DNA of 23,214 bases, from positions 1-23,214 of the forward strand of contig CAJWTE010000005.1 of the NCBI GenBank assembly GCA_913046815.1, read 5' to 3'. The DNA comes from an uncultured bacterium (lineage in GTDB: Bacteria > Patescibacteriota > Minisyncoccia > Phycocordibacterales > UBA918). This document shows, piece by piece, positions 1-6,069 of this stretch. The notes under the pieces are model-generated. The model searched no databases. It was not told the origin of the DNA and saw only the letters and a program-made list of their open reading frames with translations. Position 1 is the stretch's first letter. Each line of letters starts with the position of its first letter. A program made the position numbers and the translations under genes.

Positions 1-314
1 GGTTTTGCCTCCGGCAAAACCGGCCGGATGTGAATCCGTAAATTGTCTGGTTGTAGGTAGAGTGCATCGGACTCTTTTTTCTTCACTGTTCCTACCAGCT
101 CAGTACGAGCCTGCTCTAGTACTTTTTTCACCACTCCAGCTTGTCGCTCGTTTGGTACTTTTGGCTTTAGGCTAATTTCTACTATGTCACTATCCAGCGC
201 AAAGCCGAGGTCACTATTCTCAATTAACACATCCTCTAAGAAATCTTCTAACCCCACAAATCCCACGCCTTTGCCGCGTACCTTTAGTACTCCCGTATAA
301 GTTTTGTCAGTCAT
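1..314 (-). CDS. rnr: Ribonuclease R (RNB-family exoribonuclease), N-terminal part, cut by window edge
   Basis: About 104 N-terminal residues are present, starting at an ATG on the minus strand at 314; the rest lies beyond base 1. Seen: an OB-fold/cold-shock-like N-terminus beginning MTDKTYTGVLKVRGKGVGFV, then a D-x-V-E-I strand, an R-x-A-G-V-V-K-K-V-L-E element, a V-G-T strand and LYLQPDNLRIHI. This matches the two RNA-binding OB domains that precede the catalytic RNB domain in RNase R/VacB. The known family role is processive 3'-to-5' decay of structured RNA, including rRNA fragments, in the cytoplasm. The catalytic domain is outside the window, so the identity rests on the N-terminal pattern only; a related RNB protein is the alternative. 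No Shine-Dalgarno sequence is visible before the start. It diverges from rpsP. Confidence 0.72.
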   Translation of the reverse strand, partial: MTDKTYTGVLKVRGKGVGFVGLEDFLEDVLIENSDLGFALDSDIVEISLKPKVPNERQAGVVKKVLEQARTELVGTVKKKESDALYLQPDNLRIHIRPVLPEAK

Positions 315-366
315 TTTCAATTGGAGTCTAACGCGATAGTAGTTCTTTTACAACCTGTATTTTTAT

Positions 367-522
367 TTACATATCGATATAAGTTTGATAGACTTTCAAT
401 ACAGCGCGATGGCTGGTTCCGGGATAAGAATGAGTCCCCCAGGCTTTAGGCACCACTGTCCCAATATTTCGGAACCAGTCCGCGCATGTTAAGTCCAGGA
501 AGCTCAATATGAGACCTGGCAT
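367..522 (-). CDS. Possible 51-residue protein, function unknown
   Basis: A minus-strand frame runs from an ATG at 522 to a TAA at 367-369. It begins MPGLILSFLDLTCADWF, contains a G-T-V-V-P-K-A-W-G-T-H-S-Y-P-G-T-S-H-R segment and ends VYQTYIDM. It points the same way as rnr and ends 52 nt before the rnr start, so co-transcription is possible. I do not recognise a domain; there is no clear signal peptide and one cysteine. The frame covers a GC-rich inverted repeat (404-485), and the other minus-strand frames also have few stops there, so the open frame may simply reflect base composition over a structured RNA. No ribosome-binding site is visible. Low confidence that it is translated. Confidence 0.25.
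   Translation of the reverse strand: MPGLILSFLDLTCADWFRNIGTVVPKAWGTHSYPGTSHRAVLKVYQTYIDM
404..485. repeat. Long imperfect inverted repeat in the rnr-rpsP intergenic region
   Basis: GCGCG at 404-408 pairs with CGCGC at 481-485. After a 2-nt bulge (409-410), 411-421 (GGCTGGTTCCG) pairs with 470-480 (CGGAACCAGTC), with one G-T wobble. That gives 16 paired positions closing a 48-nt loop (422-469). The loop can fold further: GGA at 422-424 can pair with TCC at 459-461. Either strand could be the RNA: an rpsP leader on plus, or an rnr leader or independent RNA on minus. The stretch is clearly more GC-rich than its surroundings. Confidence 0.55.
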
Positions 523-527
523 TTTTA

Positions 528-556
528 TTGCCAAAATGACTGATATATAGTATCTT
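528..556 (+). promoter_or_regulatory. Possible promoter for rpsP
   Basis: TTGCCA at 528-533 and TATCTT at 551-556 are 17 nt apart. The -10 match is weak, and an overlapping TATAGT at 546-551 lacks a matching -35. The start codon lies 10 nt beyond the -10, giving a very short or absent leader. Tentative. Confidence 0.3.
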
Positions 557-566
557 AGCGGGCACT

Positions 567-1163
567 ATGTTAATGATGAGACTACAGAGAGTTGGACGTC
601 GTAATGACCCGTCTTTTCGTATTGTTGTAACAGACAAACGGACTGGCCCAAAAAGCAACAAGAACATTGCTATTCTAGGTTCATACAATCCAAAAATGGA
701 TCATGTTCAACTTGACAAAGAGGAGGCTAAAAAATGGCTTGGACAAGGAGTTCAGCCATCTGACACTGTTCATAATATACTAGTGTCAGAAAAAGTTATC
801 GAAGGGGATAAAATCAACGTTCTTCCGAGCAAGACCCCAATTCTTAAAGAGGAAGAAAAGGTAGAAGGGGCTTCTGCGGAAGGTGATGAAGTATCAGCCG
901 AAGAAGTTGCAGAAACATCAGAACCAGCCGAAGAAACTCCAGTAGAAACAGAAGAAGTTCCAAAAGAAGAGGTAGCAGAAGAGACTCCTGCGGAAGAATC
1001 TGTATCAGCCGAGGAAGTGACTGATCAATCTGAAGAAGTTAAGCCAACTGAACCAGAGTCTGATGAAGCAGATAAAGGTGAAGTACAACCAGAAGAGAAA
1101 GACGAGACCGAGTCAGTAGAAGTAGACAGTGATACTGAAGCGGAAGAGAAAAAATCCGAGTAA
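567..1163 (+). CDS. rpsP: 30S ribosomal protein S16 with long acidic C-terminal tail
   Basis: Residues 1-90 are a complete S16: MLMMRLQRVGRRNDPSFRIV, a V-V-T-D-x-R-x-G-P-K-S segment and I-A-I-L-G-S-Y-N-P are family hallmarks. S16 binds 16S rRNA early in 30S assembly. Residues 94-198 are a low-complexity tail rich in Glu, Ala, Val, Ser and Pro with almost no basic or aromatic residues, more than doubling the usual length of about 80-90. ATGs at 567, 573 and 576 are all in frame; MLM-x-RLQR starts are normal for relatives, so 567 is used. No Shine-Dalgarno sequence is visible. It heads an rpsP-khpA-trmD cluster. The S16 identity is firm; the tail's role is unknown. Confidence 0.96.
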   Translation: MLMMRLQRVGRRNDPSFRIVVTDKRTGPKSNKNIAILGSYNPKMDHVQLDKEEAKKWLGQGVQPSDTVHNILVSEKVIEGDKINVLPSKTPILKEEEKVEGASAEGDEVSAEEVAETSEPAEETPVETEEVPKEEVAEETPAEESVSAEEVTDQSEEVKPTEPESDEADKGEVQPEEKDETESVEVDSDTEAEEKKSE

Positions 1164-1245
1164 CGCAATTGACTATATCGCAATACTCCCGTAACATTTA
1201 AATAGGGCTTATTAAGCCAGCTTAAAAAATAAATAAGATAAGACT

Positions 1246-1614
1246 ATGCAAGAAGATCAGCAATTTCTGGAAAACCTAGTGAAGGCTTTGGTTGACCATC
1301 CGGACGACGTAAAGATCGACCGAACAGTTGACGAAATGGGCGTCTTACTAACACTTGATGTGCATGCCGAGGACATGGGTAAAATTATTGGCCGTAGTGG
1401 TAATACTGCTAAAGCGATTCGTACCCTATTACGAGTAGTAGGTATGAAAAACGAAGCTCGAGTGAACCTAAAGATCAATGAACCAGAAGGGGGAAGACCA
1501 ATGTCTGCACAGAGTACTGCTAGTGAGGCAGTTGAAAGTTCAGAAGCAGAGACTACAGAAGAAGTGGAGCCTGCTGTTAACCTCGACCAAGCCATCGACG
1601 ACCTAAAAATTTAA
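1246..1614 (+). CDS. khpA: KH-domain RNA-binding protein KhpA (YlqC family)
   Basis: 122 residues. A single type II KH domain occupies about residues 5-78, with the RNA-binding GxxG loop as G49-R-S-G52 inside GKIIGRSGNTAKAIRTLLRV, followed by V-N-L-K-I. KhpA proteins are small cytoplasmic RNA binders and RNA chaperones, often partnered with KhpB/Jag, and commonly encoded just after rpsP as here. The C-terminal 40 residues (about 83-122) form a Ser/Glu-rich acidic tail absent from typical 75-80-residue KhpA, echoing the S16 tail next door. It starts 82 bp after rpsP. There is no Shine-Dalgarno sequence; TAAGAT at 1234-1239, 6 nt before the ATG, fits a leaderless start but no good -35 is seen. 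Confidence 0.92.
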   Translation: MQEDQQFLENLVKALVDHPDDVKIDRTVDEMGVLLTLDVHAEDMGKIIGRSGNTAKAIRTLLRVVGMKNEARVNLKINEPEGGRPMSAQSTASEAVESSEAETTEEVEPAVNLDQAIDDLKI

Positions 1615-1630
1615 ATTAGCGAACTACTTC

Positions 1631-1694
1631 ACAACAACTTCAGCCGCGTCAGGCACGATACTAATTTGTACCGCTTCCTCCGCGGCTTTGTTGT
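1631..1694. repeat. Inverted repeat downstream of khpA
   Basis: ACAACAA (1631-1637) and AGCCGCG (1642-1648), separated by CTTC, pair with CGCGGCT (1681-1687) and TTGTTGT (1688-1694). This gives 14 perfect pairs with one bulge, closing a 32-nt loop. It sits 17 nt after the khpA stop and is followed by T-rich sequence without a clean U-run. It could be a 3' stabilising structure or an imperfect terminator. Confidence 0.5.
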
Positions 1695-1795
1695 TCTTCG
1701 TATTTTATCTAATTTAAAACTTTAGGAGACTTGAAATTCTTAAACTCCTCACTCTTCAGCAAAATTCTAGACTTCAAACTAACTCTAATGCAATT

Positions 1796-1835
1796 AAAAC
1801 CAAAACCTTCGGTTAATCGAAGGTTTTGGTTTTTT
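1796..1835 (+). terminator. Intrinsic terminator between khpA and trmD
   Basis: A perfect 16-bp stem pairs 1796-1811 (AAAACCAAAACCTTCG) with 1818-1833, with a 6-nt loop (1812-1817) and a T-run through 1835. The A-rich 5' arm would make it work on either strand. It ends the rpsP-khpA transcript 180 nt after khpA and separates it from trmD. Confidence 0.88.
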
Positions 1836-1843
1836 GTGGGGTG

Positions 1844-1852
1844 TGGTAGTTT
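1844..1852 (+). promoter_or_regulatory. Extended -10 promoter element of trmD
   Basis: TG-G-TAGTTT: a TGn extension at 1844-1846 and a hexamer at 1847-1852. Only 6 nt separate it from the trmD ATG at 1859, so transcription would begin at or beside the start codon (leaderless). It lies directly after the khpA terminator, so trmD needs its own promoter. Confidence 0.5.
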
Positions 1853-1858
1853 AGTCCT

Positions 1859-2536
1859 ATGCTTAATTTCCATATCATTACAATTTTTCCAGAAGTATGT
1901 AAATCGTATACCGATACAGGAATTTTGGGCAGGGCACAGAAAACATATAAAGGAAAAGGATCTAAGGTGCGAGGCAAAAAAATTTCTGTCAGTTACTATG
2001 ATCCGCGTGACTTTACATCTGATAAGCACAAGAAAGTGGATGATAAACCATATGGCGGTGGCCCGGGAATGGTCATGTCTGCTAAGCCAATATTGAAGGC
2101 ATGGCAAAAAGCCGTGGGTAGAAAAAAGAATAAGAAGCAAATAAAGACTTTGATTCTGTCTCCTCGTGGCAAAATCTTTGATCAGAAGCTGGCTAAACAA
2201 TATGCTAAGAAGTATGAGAACCTAGTGCTTATCAGTGGCCGGTATGAAGGTATTGATGCACGAGTCAAAAAGGCCCTGCGGGCAGAAGAAGTAAGTGTGG
2301 GGAATTATGTACTAAGCGGGGGAGAGTTGCCAGCTATGACTATAATTGATGCAGTAGCGCGCGAAATACCAGGTGTGCTCGGTGAAAGGAGCTCATTAGA
2401 AGACCGAAGAGTTACCTCCGGAGAAGTATATACGCGACCAGACACTGTCATCTATGGCAGTAAAAAGTATGTGGTGCCAAAGGTGTTGTTGAAAGGTAAT
2501 CACAAAGAAATCGAGAGTTATCGAAGAAAGAAATAG
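1859..2536 (+). CDS. trmD: tRNA (guanine-37-N1)-methyltransferase TrmD
   Basis: 225 residues, near the usual length for TrmD. It transfers a methyl group from SAM to N1 of G37 next to the anticodon, preventing frameshifting; it acts as a cytoplasmic homodimer. Seen: the N-terminal MLNFHIITIFPE strand, DDKPYGGGPGMVM (61-73), the SPOUT knot elements SGRYEGIDARV (126-136) and VGNYVLSGGELPA (147-159), and PGVLGERSSLEDRRV (171-185) containing the probable catalytic Asp (D182). The C-terminal domain keeps VYTRP and GNHKEIESYR. The ATG at 1859 lies 6 nt after an extended -10 box, and there is no Shine-Dalgarno sequence. The usual partners rimM and rplS are absent around it. Confidence 0.97.
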   Translation: MLNFHIITIFPEVCKSYTDTGILGRAQKTYKGKGSKVRGKKISVSYYDPRDFTSDKHKKVDDKPYGGGPGMVMSAKPILKAWQKAVGRKKNKKQIKTLILSPRGKIFDQKLAKQYAKKYENLVLISGRYEGIDARVKKALRAEEVSVGNYVLSGGELPAMTIIDAVAREIPGVLGERSSLEDRRVTSGEVYTRPDTVIYGSKKYVVPKVLLKGNHKEIESYRRKK

Positions 2537-2564
2537 GAATTGGTGAGATTGCTCACCAATTCCT
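2535..2564. repeat. 13-bp hairpin overlapping the trmD stop codon
   Basis: 2535-2547 (AGGAATTGGTGAG) pairs perfectly with 2552-2564 around a 4-nt loop (ATTG). It begins inside the TAG stop codon of trmD. There is no U-run after it, so it is either a non-canonical terminator or a 3'-end stabilising hairpin for the trmD mRNA. Confidence 0.6.
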
Positions 2565-2576
2565 TAGAGATATGAT
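2549..2576 (+). promoter_or_regulatory. Candidate promoter inside the trmD-rpoB gap
   Basis: TTGCTC at 2549-2554, a 16-nt spacer, and TATGAT at 2571-2576. The predicted start is near 2583. This would drive either a short structured RNA ending near 2805 or a long rpoB leader. It overlaps the trmD hairpin. Confidence 0.4.
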
Positions 2577-2593
2577 TATTTGGGCATAATGTT

Positions 2594-2746
2594 ATGACCA
2601 AACCATCATATGGTTGGTGTGTAGGTTGCAAATCTCAAGAATGTCTTGTATACTTGCGGCCACTAACACAATCTACTCGAGTGAGTCAAGGGTGCAAGGT
2701 GGGATTGGTAAGGGGGAATGGCGAAAGCTGTTATCAATCATCATAA
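2594..2746 (+). CDS. Possible 50-residue cysteine-containing protein
   Basis: The frame runs from ATG 2594 to TAA 2744-2746. It starts MTKPSYGWCVGCKSQECL and has five cysteines at residues 9, 12, 17, 34 and 46, the first two as CxxC. That could suggest a small zinc-binding protein, but the spacing matches no family I know. It lies 11 nt after the transcription start predicted from TTGCTC/TATGAT, without a Shine-Dalgarno sequence. The same bases form strong hairpins, and an open frame of this length can occur by chance, so translation is doubtful. Confidence 0.2.
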   Translation: MTKPSYGWCVGCKSQECLVYLRPLTQSTRVSQGCKVGLVRGNGESCYQSS

Positions 2747-2785
2747 AGATGCAATTAATAGGGAGTCAAAATTAGACTGGCTAGT

Positions 2786-2805
2786 AGCCGCATTGTGCGG
2801 TTTTT
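2786..2805 (+). terminator. Short terminator-like hairpin upstream of rpoB
   Basis: AGCCGCA (2786-2792) pairs with TGCGGTT (2796-2802), including one G-U, around a TTG loop, followed by three more T. A competing hairpin, GGCT (2779-2782) with AGCC (2786-2789), shares its left arm. It could therefore end a short upstream RNA or act as an attenuator 38 nt before the rpoB start. Confidence 0.5.
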
Positions 2806-2842
2806 ATGCTGTATTTTGACGTAAGTAAAATTTACTATCAAA

Positions 2843-5800
2843 ATGAGTACCAATAATTCTGTCACTAGGAAGACTGTAGGGCAACTGCCAGAAAAAGTCT
2901 TTTCTCATGTACCAGGTCCACGTATTACGTTACCGAACCTTATCGAACCGCAATTGAAAAGTTACGAATGGTTTATAGAAGAAGGTATCAAAGAGGTTTT
3001 TAAAGAGTTTTCACCTATACCTGACTATTCAGAAAAGAAATTTGAGTTGGTTTTCAAAAAATACGAACTGGGTTCTCCTAAATGTACTCCTGAATACGCC
3101 AAGGAGAACAAATTGACTTATGATGCACCTTTGAATGCCACAGTAGTATTGAAGAATCTTACTTTCCAGTCTGACAAAGACCAGGAAATTTTTATGGCTG
3201 ACGTACCAGTGATGACAGAACACGGTACTTTCATTATTAATGGTATTGAGCGTGTCATTGTCCCTCAGTTGGCACGTAGTTATGGTATTTTCTACACTAC
3301 TAACGAAATCAAGGGCAATACATTTTTTGGCGCCAAAATTATTCCTGCTCGTGGTGCGTGGGTAGAGATTGAATCTGAAGCAGATGGCTTGATTTTTGTA
3401 AAAATCGATCGAAAGAAAAAGTTCCCTGTCACTTCATTATTGAGAGTATTTGGACTCGAGACTGAGGAAGAAATGGTGAAACTCTTCAAAGGTGTAGAAA
3501 GAGGTGAAGAATATATCAAAGCTACTTTAGCAAAAGATCCCGCCAAGACTACCGATGACTCATATATAGAAATATATAAGCGACTGCGTGACGGCGATTT
3601 GGCGACTATAGATAGTGCCAAGGAGTTTGTGGATTCTATCTTTAGTGAGCAACGTTATGACCTCTCTGAGATTGGGCGACATCATTTCAATGAGCGAAAT
3701 GGTCTACCAACTGACAAGAAGGCAACAGATAACCGCACTGTTTCATTGGATGATTTAAAAATCGTACTGACTGGAATAATCGAAAAAAATCATACTCCAG
3801 GCGCGCTACCAGATGATATTGACCATCTTGGTTTTCGTCGAGTTCGCTATTTTGGAGAAATGCTGACACAGAGAGTTCGTGTTGGTATGACTCGTATGAA
3901 GCGAAATATTCAAGACAGAATGAGTACAATCGAAGCAGAGACTTCTCTGCCGGTACAGATTCTTAATCCTCGACCATTACAGGCTGCAATAAAAGAATTC
4001 TTTACAACCAACCAACTGTCACAGTTTGCTTCTCAACAGAACGTACTTGGTGAGCTGGAACATATACGTACTATGTCTGCTTTAGGTCCAGGTGGTTTGA
4101 CTCGGGAGCGTGCTGGTTTTGAGGTGCGCGACGTACATACGAGTCACTACGGACGACTTTGTCCTATTCATACTCCTGAAGGCCCAAACATTGGTTTGAT
4201 CTTGCGTTTATCGATGTACTCTAAGGTAAATCGTTTCGGTATCATTGAAACACCATACGCTAAGGTAAAAAACGGTGTGGTTACTGACGAGGTAGTGTAT
4301 TTGAATGGGCATGAAGAAGAGAACTACACCATTACGCACGCCGGAGTAAAGGTAAGCGATAAGGGTAAAATTTTAGATGAGATAGTACAGGCACGCCGCA
4401 ACGGGGAGCCAAAGTCAGTAAATAGCAAAGAAGTAGAATTCATTGACGTGGCATCCAATCAACCGTTCTCGATTGCTACTTCTATGATTCCTTTCTTGAA
4501 CCATGACGATGCTAACCGTACTCTCATGGGTTCAAACATGCAGAAACAAGCGACACCATGTGTGTTGCCCGAGGCACCAATTGTTGCTACAGGTATTGAA
4601 AAGATGGCGGCATTAGATACTGGCCGAGTGGTAATTGCCAAAGAGGCCGGAGAGGTTATTGAATGTGACGCTACTAAAATTGTTGTCAAAAATAAAAATA
4701 GCAAGAAGGACGAATACGTACTCACTACTATTTCTAGAACCAACGATTTCTCAGCTTTTTATCATCGGCCTGTAGTTACCGTTGGTGACAAAGTTAAGCG
4801 AGGAGATTTGTTGGCAGATACTACATCGACAGATAATGGACAGATAGCAGTAGGTCAAAATGCTATGGTTGCTTTTATGAGTTGGAGTGGTGCAAATTAC
4901 GAGGACGCTATTATTATTTCTGAAAGATTAGTAAAGGACAAAAAATTCACTACTATTCACTTGGAAGAATTTGATGCTGCAGTTCGTGATACTAAATTAG
5001 GTCCAGAAGTTACCACTCCAGATATCCCCAATGTATCTGAAATGAAACTTCGTAACCTTGACGAAGACGGCATCATCAGGGTCGGCGCCGAAGTGCGCGC
5101 AGGTGATATCTTGGTTGGTAAGGTCACTCCAAAAGGCGAGACCCAATTATCTCCCGAAGAAAGACTGTTACGATCTATTTTTGGTGAGAAGGCTAAAGAT
5201 GTAAAGGACACTTCACTTCGACTGGAAGCTGGTAAGCGAGGTCGCGTAATTGGTGTGAAAATTTTCTCTCGTGAAAATGGCGACAATCTAGAAAGTGGCG
5301 TAATCAAAAGAATCCACATCACAGTAGCGCAAATGCGTAATATATCAGTGGGGGATAAATTGGCTGGTCGTCACGGCAACAAAGGTGTTATCTCACGTAT
5401 TTTACCTGAAGAGGACATGCCGTACACGGAAGATGGCACTCCAGTAGATATCTTGCTGACTCCTCTGGGTGTACCTTCTCGTATGAATCTAGGTCAGATT
5501 CTAGAGTTGCACTTAGGGATGGCTGCCAACACGCTTGGTTATCAGGCAATTGTGCCGCCGTTTGGTGGCGCTAATGTGGATGATGTCAAGGCAGAGTTGA
5601 AGGAGGCTGGTATTTCAGATGACGGAAAACTACAACTAAGAGACGGGCGCACCGGTGAGGAATTTGCCAAGAAGACTGCTGTTGGTTACATGTATATCTT
5701 GAAACTGCACCATATGGTCGAAGATAAAATTCATATGCGTTCCATTGGTCCGTACTCACTTATCACTCAGCAACCTCTGGGCGGTAAAGCTCAGATTGGA

Positions 5801-6046
5801 GGACAAAGGTTCGGAGAGATGGAAGTTTGGGCACTTCTAGGTTATGGAGCAGCCTATACTTTGCGAGAAATGTTGACGATAAAATCCGACGATATTGTTG
5901 GACGTTCAGCAGCATTCGATGCAATTGTACGTAGTGAAAAGATTTCACATCCCTATACACCAGCTGCATTCAATGTGTTAGTAAACCAATTACGAGGCTT
6001 GGCATTGAGTGTCGACTTGACGAGAGAAGAGAGCCAACTTGATTAA
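2843..6046 (+). CDS. rpoB: DNA-directed RNA polymerase subunit beta
   Basis: 1067 residues, compact compared with E. coli (1342) and B. subtilis (1193), lacking large lineage insertions. Recognisable blocks in order: HVPGPRITLPNLIEPQLKSYEWF near the N-terminus; DHLGFRRVRYFGEML; the rifampicin-pocket block from Q391 (QLSQFASQQN) through SALGPGGLTRERAGFEVRDVH; CPIHTPEGPNIGLI; the active-centre element GRHGNKG at 842-848; and C-terminal GEMEVWALLGYGAAYTLREML. It forms the catalytic centre with RpoC. It is followed 23 nt later by rpoC, a single operon; rplJ/rplL are not upstream. In the rifampicin block the residues equivalent to E. coli D516 and R529 are S397 and T410. The start is chosen because the family N-terminus begins there; no Shine-Dalgarno sequence is visible. 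Confidence 0.99.
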   Translation: MSTNNSVTRKTVGQLPEKVFSHVPGPRITLPNLIEPQLKSYEWFIEEGIKEVFKEFSPIPDYSEKKFELVFKKYELGSPKCTPEYAKENKLTYDAPLNATVVLKNLTFQSDKDQEIFMADVPVMTEHGTFIINGIERVIVPQLARSYGIFYTTNEIKGNTFFGAKIIPARGAWVEIESEADGLIFVKIDRKKKFPVTSLLRVFGLETEEEMVKLFKGVERGEEYIKATLAKDPAKTTDDSYIEIYKRLRDGDLATIDSAKEFVDSIFSEQRYDLSEIGRHHFNERNGLPTDKKATDNRTVSLDDLKIVLTGIIEKNHTPGALPDDIDHLGFRRVRYFGEMLTQRVRVGMTRMKRNIQDRMSTIEAETSLPVQILNPRPLQAAIKEFFTTNQLSQFASQQNVLGELEHIRTMSALGPGGLTRERAGFEVRDVHTSHYGRLCPIHTPEGPNIGLILRLSMYSKVNRFGIIETPYAKVKNGVVTDEVVYLNGHEEENYTITHAGVKVSDKGKILDEIVQARRNGEPKSVNSKEVEFIDVASNQPFSIATSMIPFLNHDDANRTLMGSNMQKQATPCVLPEAPIVATGIEKMAALDTGRVVIAKEAGEVIECDATKIVVKNKNSKKDEYVLTTISRTNDFSAFYHRPVVTVGDKVKRGDLLADTTSTDNGQIAVGQNAMVAFMSWSGANYEDAIIISERLVKDKKFTTIHLEEFDAAVRDTKLGPEVTTPDIPNVSEMKLRNLDEDGIIRVGAEVRAGDILVGKVTPKGETQLSPEERLLRSIFGEKAKDVKDTSLRLEAGKRGRVIGVKIFSRENGDNLESGVIKRIHITVAQMRNISVGDKLAGRHGNKGVISRILPEEDMPYTEDGTPVDILLTPLGVPSRMNLGQILELHLGMAANTLGYQAIVPPFGGANVDDVKAELKEAGISDDGKLQLRDGRTGEEFAKKTAVGYMYILKLHHMVEDKIHMRSIGPYSLITQQPLGGKAQIGGQRFGEMEVWALLGYGAAYTLREMLTIKSDDIVGRSAAFDAIVRSEKISHPYTPAAFNVLVNQLRGLALSVDLTREESQLD

Positions 6047-6069
6047 TAGTCCAAAATAATTCAAACAAT

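Larger units (their letters stand above)
2583..2805 (+). ncRNA. Candidate structured RNA or rpoB leader
   Basis: Three structures follow a candidate promoter. (1) GGTTGCAA (2624-2631) pairs with TTGCGGCC (2654-2661), enclosing CAAGA/TCTTG (2636-2640 and 2644-2648) with an ATG loop. (2) 2703-2711 pairs over 9 positions with 2731-2739; inside it, after a one-sided GGGGGAA bulge, T2719-C2722 pairs with G2727-G2730 around a GAAA (GNRA) tetraloop at 2723-2726. (3) A terminator-like hairpin spans 2786-2802. I looked for RNase P, tmRNA, SRP and common riboswitch signatures and saw none. A real RNA is plausible but unproven. Confidence 0.38.

Noticed and set aside
446..688. Minus-strand 80-codon frame overlapping the start of rpsP
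   Set aside because: About half of it is antisense to the conserved S16 coding sequence and it shows no domain.
1624..1704. Minus-strand 26-codon frame ending ISIVPDAAEVVVK with plausible composition
   Set aside because: A stop lies immediately upstream, there is no good start codon, and it coincides with the inverted repeat; too short to call even as a gene remnant.
1731..2096. Plus-strand frame starting with TTG after an AGGAG sequence, running into trmD
   Set aside because: It passes through the khpA/trmD terminator hairpin and then overlaps trmD in another frame; the protein has no recognisable pattern.
2583..2805. Identification as RNase P RNA, tmRNA, SRP RNA or a known riboswitch
   Set aside because: The core signatures I know (for example GAGGAAAGUCC of RNase P, or the SRP GGAAGG-AGC loop) are absent; only generic structure remains.
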